Shown here in pieces: positions 42,352 through 52,372 of a stretch of DNA of 64,000 nt. The notes below the pieces were generated by a model. It was not told the DNA's origin. It saw only the letters and a list, made by a program, of their open reading frames with translations, and made no database searches. A program made the translations under genes and the position numbers. Numbering within the stretch: position 1 is the first letter of the stretch; each line of letters opens with the position of its first letter. The DNA lies in assembly GCF_004366735.1 (NCBI RefSeq), contig NZ_SOQX01000006.1:1-64000 (forward strand). The letters are read 5' to 3'. This DNA is from Thiohalophilus thiocyanatoxydans (GTDB taxonomy: Bacteria; Pseudomonadota; Gammaproteobacteria; UBA6429; Thiohalophilaceae).

Positions 42352-43737
42352 ATGGCTATGCATGAGCTGGAATTCGACAAGGACCTGATCCGCCGCTACG
42401 ACAAGGCGGGACCGCGCTATACCTCCTATCCGACGGCGGTGCAGTTTCATGACGGCTTCGGACCGGACGAATATCGCCGTCAGGCGGCGCTGAGCAATCA
42501 GCAAGGCCGGCCGCTGTCGCTCTATTTTCATCTGCCGTTTTGCAACACGGTCTGTTTCTATTGCGCCTGCAGCAAGATCATCACCGCCAACCGGCGCCGC
42601 GCCAATCCGTATCTGCAGCGACTGCATCGCGAAATCGAATTGCAGAGTGAACTGTTCGATACCACGCGTCCGGTCGATCAGTTGCACTGGGGCGGCGGCA
42701 CGCCGACCTTCATCAGCCATGACGAAATGCGCGAGCTGATGGCCAAAACCCGTGAACATTTCCAGTTGCTGGATGACGATACGGGTGAGTATTCCATCGA
42801 GATCGATCCGCGCGAAGCCGATCGTGAAACCATCGCCCTGTTGCGCGAACTGGGTTTCAACCGCATCAGCCTGGGTGTGCAGGACTTCGATCCGGCGGTG
42901 CAAAAAGCGGTCAACCGCATTCAGTCCGAAGCGCAGATCGCCGAAGTCCTGGAGGCCGTACGGGAGTACGGGTTCCGTTCCACCAGTTTTGATCTGATCT
43001 ACGGGCTGCCGCTGCAGAGTGTTGACAGTTTCAGCCGTACCCTGGACAAGGTTGTGGCCCTGGGGCCGGAGCGCCTGTCGATTTTCAACTATGCCCATCT
43101 GCCCGATCTGTTCAAGTCGCAACGCCAGATCAACGCCGAGGATTTGCCCGGTCCTGACGAGAAACTGGCGATCCTCAAGTATTCCATCGAGAAATTAACC
43201 GAGGCGGGCTACGTTTATATCGGCATGGATCACTTTGCCAAGCCCGATGATGAACTCGCCGTGGCCCAGCGCAACGGCACCCTGTATCGCAATTTCCAGG
43301 GCTACTCCACCCACGCCGACTGCGATCTGATCGCCATGGGCATGACCGCCATCGGCAAGGTGGCCGACAGCTACAGCCAGAACGTCAAGACCGTGGAGGA
43401 ATACTATCAGTGCATCGATCAGGACCAGCTGCCGATCTTTCGCGGCCTGACGCTGGATGCCGACGATTTACTGCGCCGGGAAATCATCAATCAGCTGATT
43501 TGCCATTTCACGCTCTCTTTTCCCGTGGTGGAGGCGGCTTTTGGTATCCGCGTGGCGGAATATTTCGCCACCGAACTGGAGGAGCTGGCGACGCTGCAGG
43601 AGGATGGTCTGCTGCAACTCGACGAGCGGGGCATCACCGTGCTGAGTGCCGGTAAGCTGCTGATCCGCAACATCTGCATGGTGTTCGACAAATACCTGCG
43701 CCAGCAACAGACCCGGCGCTATTCCAAGGTCATCTAA
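42352..43737 (+). CDS. hemN: oxygen-independent coproporphyrinogen III oxidase
   Basis: A 461-residue radical SAM enzyme of heme synthesis. The iron-sulfur motif is CNTVCFYCAC (the HemN pattern with the additional cysteine), followed by LHWGGGTPTF and SIEIDPRE. The N-terminal trip-wire YTSYPTAVQFHDGF is that of true HemN rather than HemW. ATG 42352 with GGGGG upstream is preferred over 42322. An FNR-type box and -10 element precede it, fitting low-oxygen expression. Confidence 0.95.
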   Translation: MAMHELEFDKDLIRRYDKAGPRYTSYPTAVQFHDGFGPDEYRRQAALSNQQGRPLSLYFHLPFCNTVCFYCACSKIITANRRRANPYLQRLHREIELQSELFDTTRPVDQLHWGGGTPTFISHDEMRELMAKTREHFQLLDDDTGEYSIEIDPREADRETIALLRELGFNRISLGVQDFDPAVQKAVNRIQSEAQIAEVLEAVREYGFRSTSFDLIYGLPLQSVDSFSRTLDKVVALGPERLSIFNYAHLPDLFKSQRQINAEDLPGPDEKLAILKYSIEKLTEAGYVYIGMDHFAKPDDELAVAQRNGTLYRNFQGYSTHADCDLIAMGMTAIGKVADSYSQNVKTVEEYYQCIDQDQLPIFRGLTLDADDLLRREIINQLICHFTLSFPVVEAAFGIRVAEYFATELEELATLQEDGLLQLDERGITVLSAGKLLIRNICMVFDKYLRQQQTRRYSKVI

Positions 43738-43747
43738 ACAATTCGAC

Positions 43748-43845
43748 TCTCGCAAAGACGTTTATGCCCGTTGTTTGGGTGCAGAGCCCGCCAAGTAGCT
43801 GAATCTATTACTTGGCGAGCTCTGCGTCTCTGCGAGAGATAATTT
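43748..43845. repeat. dyad repeat of the CGCAGAG type (family B variant)
   Basis: ACTCTCGCAAAGACG on the left and CTGCGTCTCTGCGAGAGA on the right are imperfect inverted copies. An inner part (GACGTTTATGCCCGTTG, then TTTGGGTGCA) repeats one in the ebfC-recR gap. Between hemN and aroC. Confidence 0.68.
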
Positions 43846-43977
43846 GCATTCTTCCCGTCCCAGGGGGGCGTCCAACATTGTCCAATCCGGCTGACTCCGT
43901 GCCGGCTTCTTCATCTGTCCCGCGCCGCCGAGTTCCATTACAATGGGTACACTTGACCCCATTGGAATGCGCGAAAA

Positions 43978-45078
43978 ATGTCCGGTAACAGTTTCGGCAA
44001 GTTATTCACCCTCACCAGCTTTGGCGAGAGCCACGGGCCGGCCATCGGCTGCGTGGTCGACGGCTGCCCGCCCGGGCTGGCGTTGAGCGAGGCGGATCTG
44101 CAGCGGGATCTGGACCGGCGCAAACCGGGCAAGACCCGGCATACCACCCAGCGTCGCGAGGCGGACGCGGTGCAGATCCTCTCCGGGGTGTTCGAGGGCC
44201 ATACCACCGGAACACCAATCGGGTTGATTATTCATAACACCGATCAACGCTCGAAAGACTATTCCGAGATCATGCACCAGTTTCGCCCGGGGCATGCCGA
44301 TTACACCTATCAGCAGAAATACGGGATGCGCGACTATCGTGGCGGGGGACGCTCCTCGGCCCGCGAGACCGCCATGCGTGTGGCGGCCGGCGCGATCGCC
44401 AAAAAATATCTGCACGAAAAGCTGGGAATCCGGATCCGCGGCTACATGAGTCAGCTCGGGCCGATCAGGGCCGAAGCTTTTGACTGGGACGCGGTGGAAG
44501 CCAATCCGTTTTTCTTTCCCGATGCCGCCAGGGTCGGGGAGCTGGAAGAGTATATGGACGCGTTGCGCAAATCCGGGGACTCCATTGGTGCGCGCATCAA
44601 CGTGGTGGCCGACGGGGTACCGCCGGGACTGGGTGAGCCGATTTTCGATCGCCTGGATGCGGACCTGGCACATGCACTGATGAGCATCAACGCGGTCAAG
44701 GGCGTGGAAATCGGCGCCGGTTTCGCCGCGGTGGAGCAAAAGGGCACCGAGCACCGGGATGAAATGACGCCGAAAGGGTTTTTAAGCAATCAGGCCGGCG
44801 GGGTTCTCGGCGGCATCTCCAGCGGTCAGCAGATTATGGCCAGTCTGGCCCTCAAACCGACCTCCAGTCTGCGCCTGCCGGGCAAGGGCATCGACACCGA
44901 CGGTAATCCCATCGAGGTGATTACTAAAGGACGCCACGATCCCTGTGTCGGTATTCGAGCCACCCCCATTGCCGAAGCGATGATGGCGATTGTGCTGATG
45001 GATCATCTGTTGCGCCATCGTGCCCAGAACATGGACGTGCACTCCAGCACGCCGGTGATCCCGCCCGCCGCCCGCTAA
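43978..45078 (+). CDS. aroC: chorismate synthase
   Basis: A 366-residue FMN-dependent enzyme, the last step of the shikimate pathway. The three family signatures are present: [18 protein letters not shown], the [20 protein letters not shown] loop and the late [18 protein letters not shown] to [18 protein letters not shown] stretch. The length is normal and it is monocistronic by spacing. The 211 bases after it contain only weak dyads. Confidence 0.95.
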   Translation: MSGNSFGKLFTLTSFGESHGPAIGCVVDGCPPGLALSEADLQRDLDRRKPGKTRHTTQRREADAVQILSGVFEGHTTGTPIGLIIHNTDQRSKDYSEIMHQFRPGHADYTYQQKYGMRDYRGGGRSSARETAMRVAAGAIAKKYLHEKLGIRIRGYMSQLGPIRAEAFDWDAVEANPFFFPDAARVGELEEYMDALRKSGDSIGARINVVADGVPPGLGEPIFDRLDADLAHALMSINAVKGVEIGAGFAAVEQKGTEHRDEMTPKGFLSNQAGGVLGGISSGQQIMASLALKPTSSLRLPGKGIDTDGNPIEVITKGRHDPCVGIRATPIAEAMMAIVLMDHLLRHRAQNMDVHSSTPVIPPAAR

Positions 45079-45289
45079 CGGTGGTCGGGATCGTGGGACA
45101 ATCCGGATTGATACTGCCTGCCCCGGGTGACACAGCACGGGAACCACGGAACACACCGAAAACACTGAGCTTCTTTTATTTCAGAAATTGCTTTCGGTGC
45201 AACCGGTATATTCAGTGGTTAAACGCCAGCCCCTGTTTGTGGGCATTGATGGCCTGTTTAATCTGTCTTCCCGAACACGGGGCTGAGGC

Positions 45290-46462
45290 GTGACCGTGTC
45301 GTCCAAAGCGCCGTACTGGCGGTTATCCGCGTTTTACCTGTTTTATTTCGCCAGCCTGGGTGCGCTGGTGCCGTACTGGGGGCTGTACCTCAAGTCACTG
45401 GGCTATGAGGCGGCCGCGATCGGGACGATTATGGGACTGGTCATGGCGACCAAGATCGTCTCGCCCAATATCTGGGGCTGGATTGCCGATCACACCGGCA
45501 AGCGCATGGCGATTGTGCAACTTGGCAGCCTGCTGGCGTTACTCACGTTCACCGGTGTCTATGTCTCATCGGATTTCTGGTGGCTGGTTCTGGTGATGGC
45601 GGTGTTCAGTTTCTTCTGGAACGCGGCGCTGCCCCAGTTCGAGGCGACAACGTTCAATCATCTGGTCGGTCAGGTGCATCGTTACAGCTCCATTCGCCTG
45701 TGGGGCTCGGTTGGTTTTATTGTCACGGTCTGGGTGATCGGCTCTACCCTCGAGGGTGAAGCGATTCGCTGGTTACCCCATGTGCTGCTGTTCCTGTTTG
45801 CCGGGATCTGGCTCAGCAGTGTCGTGGTGCCGGAAGACGCGGCCGGCCACATGCCGCTGGATCATCAGCCGTTGCGTCAGGTACTGGCCAAACCGGCGGT
45901 CGCGGGCCTGTTGATCGCCTGTTTTTTGATGCAGGCCAGCCACGGTCCTTACTACACCTTCTATTCCATTTATCTGGAAGAGGCGGGCTACTCACTGAAC
46001 AAGATCGGTTTGCTCTGGGCGCTCGGTGTGCTGGCGGAAGTGGCGGTGTTTCTGGTGATGCACCGCATGGTGCCCCGGTTTGGCCTGCGCTGGTTACTCA
46101 TGCTCAGTCTGTTGCTGGCGACCTTGCGCTGGGTGCTGATTGGACTGTTTCCGCAGTGGGTCGGGATCATGATATTTGCCCAGCTGCTGCATGCGGCCAC
46201 TTTCGGTATCTACCATGCCGCGGCAATTCAGATGATTCATCTGTTTTTCAGCGGTCGCCATCAGGGCAAGGGGCAGGCGTTATACAGCAGTCTCAGTTTT
46301 GGTGCCGGCGGCGCGGCCGGCAGTTTCTATAGCGGTTACCTCTATGATCTGGGCGGGCCGGTGGTGATGTACAGTCTGGCCGCAGCGCTGAGCCTGATCG
46401 GCATGCTGGTGATTTACATATTTGTTTACCCTCCCGCCGATGAATCCATTGCGGTAAAATAG
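45290..46462 (+). CDS. MFS transporter (HcaT/MFS_1-like)
   Basis: A 390-residue protein with twelve transmembrane segments. LVPYWGLYLKSLGYEAAAIG and the SSIRLWGSVGFI segment are typical of the LacY/HcaT-like branch (MFS_1_like), which moves aromatic acids or nucleosides. The GTG start lies just after a short leader, and a second GTG follows at codon 3. The substrate is uncertain. No catabolic genes are adjacent. Confidence 0.75.
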   Translation: MTVSSKAPYWRLSAFYLFYFASLGALVPYWGLYLKSLGYEAAAIGTIMGLVMATKIVSPNIWGWIADHTGKRMAIVQLGSLLALLTFTGVYVSSDFWWLVLVMAVFSFFWNAALPQFEATTFNHLVGQVHRYSSIRLWGSVGFIVTVWVIGSTLEGEAIRWLPHVLLFLFAGIWLSSVVVPEDAAGHMPLDHQPLRQVLAKPAVAGLLIACFLMQASHGPYYTFYSIYLEEAGYSLNKIGLLWALGVLAEVAVFLVMHRMVPRFGLRWLLMLSLLLATLRWVLIGLFPQWVGIMIFAQLLHAATFGIYHAAAIQMIHLFFSGRHQGKGQALYSSLSFGAGGAAGSFYSGYLYDLGGPVVMYSLAAALSLIGMLVIYIFVYPPADESIAVK

Positions 46463-46538
46463 ACATCCCGCGCCGGCAGCTGATAAACCAGGTTCACGGC
46501 TTTATAAACCCCGACAGGTAAAAGGTGTTAATCCCCCG

Positions 46539-47903
46539 ATGTTAACCCAGGCGAGAACCCATGATGGGCCCACCCATGATGTGCTGATTATCGGCGGCGG
46601 TATATCCGGCGCCGCGTTGTTATATACACTGGCGCGTTATACCGATCTCGGCAAGCTCTGTTTACTGGAAAAGCACGACACTATCGCCGATCTCAATTCC
46701 CATGGCCGTAACAACAGTCAGACCCTGCATTGCGGCGATATCGAAACCAACTACAGTTTGGAGAAAGCGGTCAACGTGAAGGCGACCGCGCGCATGGTGG
46801 TCAACTACTGCGAGCGGGTATCGGAAAAAGAGAGTCTGATCTTCAAATATCCCAAAATGGTACTGGGAGTGGGGTCCAAAGAGTGTGCCGAATTGCGCGA
46901 ACGTTATGCCCGGTTTCATGAACACTTCCCCGGGATGCGTCTGCTGGAAAAGGATGAGATCGCCGAAATTGAACCGCGCGTGATACAACAGCGTGGTGAT
47001 GAGGAGATCGTGGCGCTGGCGGTACTGGATGAGTACAGCGCCGTCGATTTCCATGCCCTGTCCAACAGCTTTATTTATCAGGCCCGCCAGGAGCGCAACA
47101 AACGGATCGATGTCCATCTTTCCACCTATGTAAAGGAAATTCGCCGGCATGACGATCACTTCGAGGTCATCAGCAGTCGCGGTACCTATCGGGCAAGGTT
47201 CGTGGTGGTCTCCGCCGGCGCACACAGCCTGTTATATGCCCAGCGCCTGGGTTACGGGCTGAACTACTCCTGCCTGCCGGTGGCGGGAAGTTTCTATTAC
47301 ACACCGAGGGTACTCAACGGCAAGGTTTATACGCTACAGAACGAGAAGCTGCCGTTTGCCGCGATTCACGGGGATCCCGATGTGTTAATCCCGGAGAAAA
47401 CCCGCTTCGGTCCGACGGCATTGGTGTTGCCGCTGCTGGAACGCCATAATCTGCGCACGGTCGGTGAGTTTCTGCGGGTCTTTCGTCCCGACTGGGGCGT
47501 AGCGAAAGTATTATGGGATCTGTTCCGGGTCTCGGATATTCGCAACTATATGTTCAAGAATCTCCTGTTTGAGATTCCTTTTGTCCGCCGGCTGTTGTTT
47601 TTACGCGATGCACGCAAGATTGTCCCGGATCTGACGCTCAAGGAACTTGAGTTTGCCAAAGGTGTCGGCGGGATACGACCGATCATGATCGACAAGCTGA
47701 ATCGGAAGTTACAGCTCGGCGAGGCAAAGATTAACCCGGGCAACGGAATTATTTTCAACATGACGCCGTCGCCGGGCGCGACCAGTTGCCTGGGCAATGC
47801 CGAAAAGGATATGCGGATTATTGCCGATCACCTGAACTGCAAGGTTGATGAGGCGCGCTTTGCCGAGGAGATTTCAACACCGGATTCAACGACCTCAGAC
47901 TGA
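46539..47903 (+). CDS. mqo: malate:quinone oxidoreductase-like FAD protein
   Basis: A 454-residue FAD-dependent enzyme. The FAD loop is VLIIGGGISGAALLYTLARY, then LLEKHDTIADLNSHGRNNSQTLHCGDIETNY, which is the Mqo hallmark, and a late GVGGIRPIMIDK with SPGATSCLGNAEKD. Its length matches the short (epsilonproteobacterial-like) Mqo. It would oxidise malate to oxaloacetate and reduce quinone at the membrane. Other 2-hydroxyacids cannot be excluded. A DUF3050 gene follows by 69 bases. Confidence 0.75.
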   Translation: MLTQARTHDGPTHDVLIIGGGISGAALLYTLARYTDLGKLCLLEKHDTIADLNSHGRNNSQTLHCGDIETNYSLEKAVNVKATARMVVNYCERVSEKESLIFKYPKMVLGVGSKECAELRERYARFHEHFPGMRLLEKDEIAEIEPRVIQQRGDEEIVALAVLDEYSAVDFHALSNSFIYQARQERNKRIDVHLSTYVKEIRRHDDHFEVISSRGTYRARFVVVSAGAHSLLYAQRLGYGLNYSCLPVAGSFYYTPRVLNGKVYTLQNEKLPFAAIHGDPDVLIPEKTRFGPTALVLPLLERHNLRTVGEFLRVFRPDWGVAKVLWDLFRVSDIRNYMFKNLLFEIPFVRRLLFLRDARKIVPDLTLKELEFAKGVGGIRPIMIDKLNRKLQLGEAKINPGNGIIFNMTPSPGATSCLGNAEKDMRIIADHLNCKVDEARFAEEISTPDSTTSD

Positions 47904-47972
47904 TTCATGTTCAGGGCCCTTCCTGTTTGTTTGAATCCGATATGCCAAAAATGATTTAACCGGGAGTTTACT

Positions 47973-48731
47973 ATGCGTTCGAACGCCATTATGACATCGA
48001 CGGCTGATATGGCATTACAGCTTGAAGACGCGCAGAAAAGACTTTGCGCGCACCCTCTCTATCGGGTTCTGGATGATCCGCGGGCATTGACTTTGTTCAT
48101 GCAATATCACGTTTTTGCCGTCTGGGATTTTATGTCCTTGTTGAAGTCATTACAGCGAGGTCTGACCTGTCTGGAACTTCCCTGGCGGCCTGTTGATGGC
48201 TCGAAGGAAGTGACGCGGTTTATCAACGAGATTGTCCTGGGCGAAGAGAGCGATCTCGATCAGGATGGTAAAGCCTGTGATCATTTCACGCTTTATCTCA
48301 GGGCAATGGCCGAGGTAGGAGCGGATCCCACAGCCGTCAGGTCGTTTCTGGAAGATTTTGATTATAACGTCATTCCGAAGGGCGCAAGAGAGTTCGTAAA
48401 AATGAACCTGGCGCTCGCCGACAGCGGTGAGTTGCACAGAGTGGCTGCCGCGTTTTTCTACGGCCGGGAAAAATTGATCCCGGCAATGTTTGATAAAATT
48501 CTCGACGGATTGAAAGAGAAAAAGCAGGCGTGTCCCACGCTGGTCTATTACCTGGAGCGCCATATCGAACTGGATGGGGAAGAGCACTCGCATCTCGCAC
48601 GACAGTGCCTGGAGAGCCTGTGCGCAGACGATCCGGCGTTACTCGATGAGGCCTATGAAACCGCGTTGCTGAGCCTCGAGTCGCGCAGCCGGCTGTGGGA
48701 TGCCGTGCTCGAGCAGTATCGTCAATCCTGA
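47973..48731 (+). CDS. DUF3050 heme-oxygenase-like protein
   Basis: A 252-residue, all-helical protein. Possible metal ligands follow the order of heme-oxygenase-like diiron enzymes: the His in QYHVFAVWDFM, Glu in GEESDLD, His in DHFTLYL, and the HIELDGEEHSHLA cluster near the end. These fit DUF3050. Whether it binds two irons and what it oxidises is unknown. Its stop overlaps by ten bases the 3' end of the convergent BON-domain gene. Confidence 0.72.
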   Translation: MRSNAIMTSTADMALQLEDAQKRLCAHPLYRVLDDPRALTLFMQYHVFAVWDFMSLLKSLQRGLTCLELPWRPVDGSKEVTRFINEIVLGEESDLDQDGKACDHFTLYLRAMAEVGADPTAVRSFLEDFDYNVIPKGAREFVKMNLALADSGELHRVAAAFFYGREKLIPAMFDKILDGLKEKKQACPTLVYYLERHIELDGEEHSHLARQCLESLCADDPALLDEAYETALLSLESRSRLWDAVLEQYRQS

Positions 48732-49066
48732 ATCAATCTGAGCCGGGTGTTGACCTGTTTTACGCCGGGCGTCTTGCGGCACAGGCGGATGATTTTTTGC
48801 CGGATTGTCTCATCACCCACCTCGCCGTTCAGGGTTACGACGCCTTCCGTGGTGTTGACTGTGATACGGCTGGCATTGATATCCGGATCCTTGATTAACT
48901 GGCGACGGATTGTCGCACTGATACGGGTATCGGAGGGTGTTGTTTCATTGTCGTTAAAACCGTATTCACTGCTGCCGTGGTGTCCCCCGGTGGCGGCGAG
49001 CGTACCGCAGGCGGCGAGCTGAATTGTCAGCAGCAGGGCGATCAGCAGGGGAGGGAGTCGAAACAT
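48722..49066 (-). CDS. BON-domain lipoprotein
   Basis: A 114-residue protein. The signal sequence ends with the lipobox LAAC, so it is a lipoprotein. One BON domain follows (about 48-112): ISATIRRQLIKDPDINASRITVNTTEGVVTLNGEV, with VKQVNTRLRL at the end. Such proteins sit at the outer membrane, related to OsmY/DolP, which fits the osmotic and envelope theme. It converges with the DUF3050 gene. Confidence 0.85.
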   Translation of the reverse strand: MFRLPPLLIALLLTIQLAACGTLAATGGHHGSSEYGFNDNETTPSDTRISATIRRQLIKDPDINASRITVNTTEGVVTLNGEVGDETIRQKIIRLCRKTPGVKQVNTRLRLIQD

Positions 49067-49100
49067 GGCGTGGTACTCGGTGTTGGCGGGTCCGGCGAGT

Positions 49101-49985
49101 TTAACCCGGATCGGCGTTGTGTTGCAGCGAATCCAGCATGGCCGTGGCGGCGTTGCTCAGGGTGCGCCCGGCGTGCCAGACCACCCCCAGTTGTCGTTCA
49201 AGCTGTAATGGCGACCACTGCAGGGTTTGCAGTTCGTCATCGACCAGGGTTTGCGGCAGTACACTCCAGCCCAGACCGATGCTGACCATCATCTTGATGG
49301 TCTCCAGGTTGTTGGTGGCCAGCTTGACCCGGAGGAGGCCATCGGGGCAGGCCTGCGCAAAAGCCTGTTCCACCAGCTCGCGGGTGTAGGTGCCGCGCAT
49401 GGGCAAAATCGCGGGGTAACCCAGCAAGGTCTCGGGCGTGGCGGAGCTGGCCCGGGCCAGTGGATGGTCGGTGCCAATCACGATGGCCAGCGGATCGCGC
49501 CAGATCGGCTGGAATCGGAGTTCCGCCGGGGGCACGAGAGGCAGGGTGACCACGCCCAGCTCGCAATCGCCATGCAACACCCCGTGACAGACCTGCTCCG
49601 ATTCCATGAACTGCAGATCCAGCTCGACAGCGGGATACGCCGTTGTATAGCGGCGCAGGACGGCCGGCAAGCGGTGCAGGCCGATGTGGTGACTGGTGCC
49701 CATGCTCAATTGACCGGCAATCTGGCCGGAGAGGTTGCGAATGGCGCGGCGACTGTCCTCCCGATCCAGCAGCAGCTGGCGGGCCCGGGGCAGCAGCGCA
49801 CGGCCCGCCTCGGTCAGTTGCACCTGATGGCCGATGCGGTCAAACAGCGGACTGCCCAGCTCCTCTTCCAGTCCCCCGATGCGCTTGCTGATGGCCGGCT
49901 GGGTGAGAAACAGCTGGCCGGCGGCGCGGGAGAAGGAGCGTTGCTCGGCCACGGCGATGAAAGCTTGAAGATGAGCAAATTCCAT
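49101..49985 (-). CDS. LysR-family transcriptional regulator
   Basis: A 294-residue LTTR. The N-terminal winged helix is FAHLQAFIAVAEQRSFSRAAGQLFLTQPAISKRIGGLEEELG, and an effector domain of about 200 residues follows. It is divergently placed 95 bases from leuC, the classical position for a regulator of the neighbouring operon, so it probably controls leucine synthesis. The effector is unknown. The AT-rich gap is the likely operator. Confidence 0.85.
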   Translation of the reverse strand: MEFAHLQAFIAVAEQRSFSRAAGQLFLTQPAISKRIGGLEEELGSPLFDRIGHQVQLTEAGRALLPRARQLLLDREDSRRAIRNLSGQIAGQLSMGTSHHIGLHRLPAVLRRYTTAYPAVELDLQFMESEQVCHGVLHGDCELGVVTLPLVPPAELRFQPIWRDPLAIVIGTDHPLARASSATPETLLGYPAILPMRGTYTRELVEQAFAQACPDGLLRVKLATNNLETIKMMVSIGLGWSVLPQTLVDDELQTLQWSPLQLERQLGVVWHAGRTLSNAATAMLDSLQHNADPG

Positions 49986-50080
49986 GAAATAAAGTTATAG
50001 ATAATATGAAAATAATGAATTTGGGTAATAGTATAGAAGCAGGTTAAACTTTGTCCAATCCGGACACAGGAACAGGAATC

Positions 50081-51490
50081 ATGAGCCCCAGGACCTTGTA
50101 CGACAAATTGTGGGATCGGCATGTGGTGCGCGATAACGGTGACGGTACCGCGCTGCTCTATATTGATCGGCATCTGATTCACGAAGTGACCTCACCCCAG
50201 GCCTTCGAGGGCCTGCGCCTGGCCAACCGCCAGCCCTGGAGCGTGGGCGCCAATCTGGCCACGCCGGATCACAATGTGCCGACCACTGACCGCAGTCACG
50301 GTATTACCGATCCGGTTTCGCGCCTGCAGGTGGACACGCTGGATCAGAACTGTCAGACCTACCACATTACCGAATTTGCCATGGCCGATCCGCGCCAGGG
50401 TATCGTGCACGTGATTGGCCCGGAGCAGGGCGCGACCCTGCCGGGCATGACCGTGGTCTGCGGCGACAGTCATACCTCCACTCACGGCGCCTTTGGCGCA
50501 CTGGCCTTCGGTATCGGCACCTCCGAGGTGGAGCACGTACTGGCCACCCAGACCCTGGGGCAGCAAAAATCCAAATCGATGCTGATCAGTGTGGACGGCA
50601 AGGCGCCGGCCGGGGTGACCGCCAAGGACATCGTGCTGGCGGTGATCGGCCGGATCGGTACCGCCGGCGGCACCGGTTACGCCATCGAATTCGGTGGCGA
50701 GGCGATCCGCGATCTCTCCATGGAAGGGCGCATGACCCTGTGCAACATGGCCATCGAGGCCGGGGCCCGCGCCGGCATGGTGGCGGTGGACGACAAGACC
50801 ATCGACTATGTCAAAGGCCGGCCGTTTGCCCCGCAGGGTGCACTCTGGGAGCAGGCGGTCGCCGACTGGCAGGATCTGCACAGCGACGCCGATGCCGTAT
50901 TCGACAAGGTGGTGCATCTGGATGCCACGACCCTGCAGCCCCAGGTCACCTGGGGCACCTCGCCGGAGATGGTGGTCGGCGTGAATCAGACGGTCCCGAC
51001 CCCCGAGTCGTTCCCCGAGCCGGTCAGGCAGGAGGGCGCGCGTGCCGCGCTCAAATATATGGGACTGGAAGGCGGGATGCCGATTTGCGAGATCAAACTG
51101 GACAAGATCTTCATCGGCTCCTGCACCAATTCGCGCATCGAGGATCTGCGCGCCGCCGCCGCGGTCGTCAAAGGTCACAAGGTGGCCGGGAACATCACGC
51201 TGGCGATGGTGGTGCCGGGCTCCGGGCTGGTCAAACAGCAGGCCGAAGCCGAGGGGCTGGACAAGATCTTCCTCGAGGCCGGGTTTGAATGGCGCGAGCC
51301 GGGCTGTTCCATGTGTCTGGCGATGAACGCCGATCGCCTCGAGCCGGGCGAGCGCTGCGCCTCCACCTCGAACCGCAACTTCGAAGGCCGCCAGGGCCAG
51401 GGCGGGCGCACCCACCTGGTCAGCCCCGCCATGGCCGCCGCCGCCGCCATCGCCGGCCACTTCGTCGATATTCGAGAGCTTTCCTCATGA
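50081..51490 (+). CDS. leuC: 3-isopropylmalate dehydratase large subunit
   Basis: A 469-residue aconitase-family subunit that isomerises isopropylmalate with LeuD. The 4Fe-4S cysteines are in [15 protein letters not shown] and CSMCLAMN, with TRP-like DHNVPTTDR near the N-terminus. ATG 50081 with AGGAA upstream is used (the open frame starts at 50051), giving the normal length. First gene of leuC-leuD-leuB. Confidence 0.95.
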   Translation: MSPRTLYDKLWDRHVVRDNGDGTALLYIDRHLIHEVTSPQAFEGLRLANRQPWSVGANLATPDHNVPTTDRSHGITDPVSRLQVDTLDQNCQTYHITEFAMADPRQGIVHVIGPEQGATLPGMTVVCGDSHTSTHGAFGALAFGIGTSEVEHVLATQTLGQQKSKSMLISVDGKAPAGVTAKDIVLAVIGRIGTAGGTGYAIEFGGEAIRDLSMEGRMTLCNMAIEAGARAGMVAVDDKTIDYVKGRPFAPQGALWEQAVADWQDLHSDADAVFDKVVHLDATTLQPQVTWGTSPEMVVGVNQTVPTPESFPEPVRQEGARAALKYMGLEGGMPICEIKLDKIFIGSCTNSRIEDLRAAAAVVKGHKVAGNITLAMVVPGSGLVKQQAEAEGLDKIFLEAGFEWREPGCSMCLAMNADRLEPGERCASTSNRNFEGRQGQGGRTHLVSPAMAAAAAIAGHFVDIRELSS

Positions 51491-51577
51491 TCGCAGAGGA
51501 CGCGGAGGCGCAGAGTCGCAGAGGAAAACAATTTAATCATTCTCCGCGGCTCCGCGCCTCCGCGACCTCCGCGTTAC
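51491..51577. repeat. family B dyad repeat between leuC and leuD
   Basis: GCAGAGGACGCGGAGGCGCA (from about 51493) is mirrored by GGCTCCGCGCCTCCGCGACC and TCCGCGTT ending at 51575. The central part is AT-rich. The same family separates leuD/leuB and asd/usg. Confidence 0.82.
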
Positions 51578-51594
51578 TTTGCAGGATATGATCT

Positions 51595-52236
51595 ATGGAA
51601 AAATTTGAGACATTAACCGTAATCGTCGCGCCGCTGGATCGATCCAATGTCGATACCGATGCGATCATTCCCAAGCAGTTTCTCAAGTCGATCAAGCGTA
51701 CCGGCTTCGGGCCGAATCTGTTCGACGAGTGGCGCTATCTGGATCACGGCGAGCCGGGCAAGGACAACAGTCAGCGGCCGCTCAATCCCGACTTCGTGCT
51801 CAACCAGCCACGTTATCAGGGCGCGCAAATCCTGCTGGCGCGGGAGAACTTCGGCTGCGGCTCCAGTCGCGAGCATGCGCCCTGGGCGTTGCTCGATTAC
51901 GGCTTTCGGGTGATTATCGCGCCCAGTTATGCCGACATCTTCTATAACAACTGTTTTAAAAACGGCATTTTGCCTATTGTGTTGGACGCCGAGACCGTTG
52001 ACAGATTGTTCAGGGCCGTGGAAGCGCAGGAAGGTTATCAACTGACTGTGGATCTCGAACAGCAACAGATTCGCACACCCGACGGCGAAGTGATCCCCTT
52101 CGAGATCGACGCCTATCGCAAACAGCGCCTGCTCGAAGGCCTGGACGACATCGGTCTGACCCTGCAGCATGCCGACGAGATCCGCGCCTACGAGGAACAA
52201 CAACAGCGACAGCGTCCATGGTTGTTCGATCAATAA
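51595..52236 (+). CDS. leuD: 3-isopropylmalate dehydratase small subunit
   Basis: A 213-residue swivel-domain subunit. [22 protein letters not shown] and the substrate loop [16 protein letters not shown] are present, as is [18 protein letters not shown]. It pairs with LeuC. GCAGGA upstream of the ATG is still present at the edge of the preceding repeat. The length is normal. Confidence 0.95.
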   Translation: MEKFETLTVIVAPLDRSNVDTDAIIPKQFLKSIKRTGFGPNLFDEWRYLDHGEPGKDNSQRPLNPDFVLNQPRYQGAQILLARENFGCGSSREHAPWALLDYGFRVIIAPSYADIFYNNCFKNGILPIVLDAETVDRLFRAVEAQEGYQLTVDLEQQQIRTPDGEVIPFEIDAYRKQRLLEGLDDIGLTLQHADEIRAYEEQQQRQRPWLFDQ

Positions 52237-52252
52237 GAGATACTCTGGAAAT

Positions 52253-52341
52253 CAACGCGGAGTTCGCGGAGTCGCAGAGACGCGGAGAAATAATTAATTT
52301 GTTTTCCTCTGCGGCTCCGCGCCTCCGCGTCCTCCGCGTTA
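52253..52341. repeat. family B dyad repeat between leuD and leuB
   Basis: AACGCGGAGTTCGCGGAGTC and GCAGAGACGCGGAG on the left (from 52254) are mirrored by CCTCTGCGGCTCCGCGCCTC and CGCGTCCTCCGCGTT on the right. It is a second, non-identical copy of the element before leuD. Confidence 0.82.
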
Positions 52342-52372
52342 AATAAATTGAATTTGAAAAGAGAATAACCCT

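Noticed and set aside
50192-51460. 422-codon frame antisense to leuC
   Set aside because: It is antisense to leuC, whose motifs are complete, so this is a shadow frame.
51491-52341. family B dyads as rho-independent terminators
   Set aside because: No U-tract follows the stems, the loops are long, and they lie inside a biosynthetic operon.
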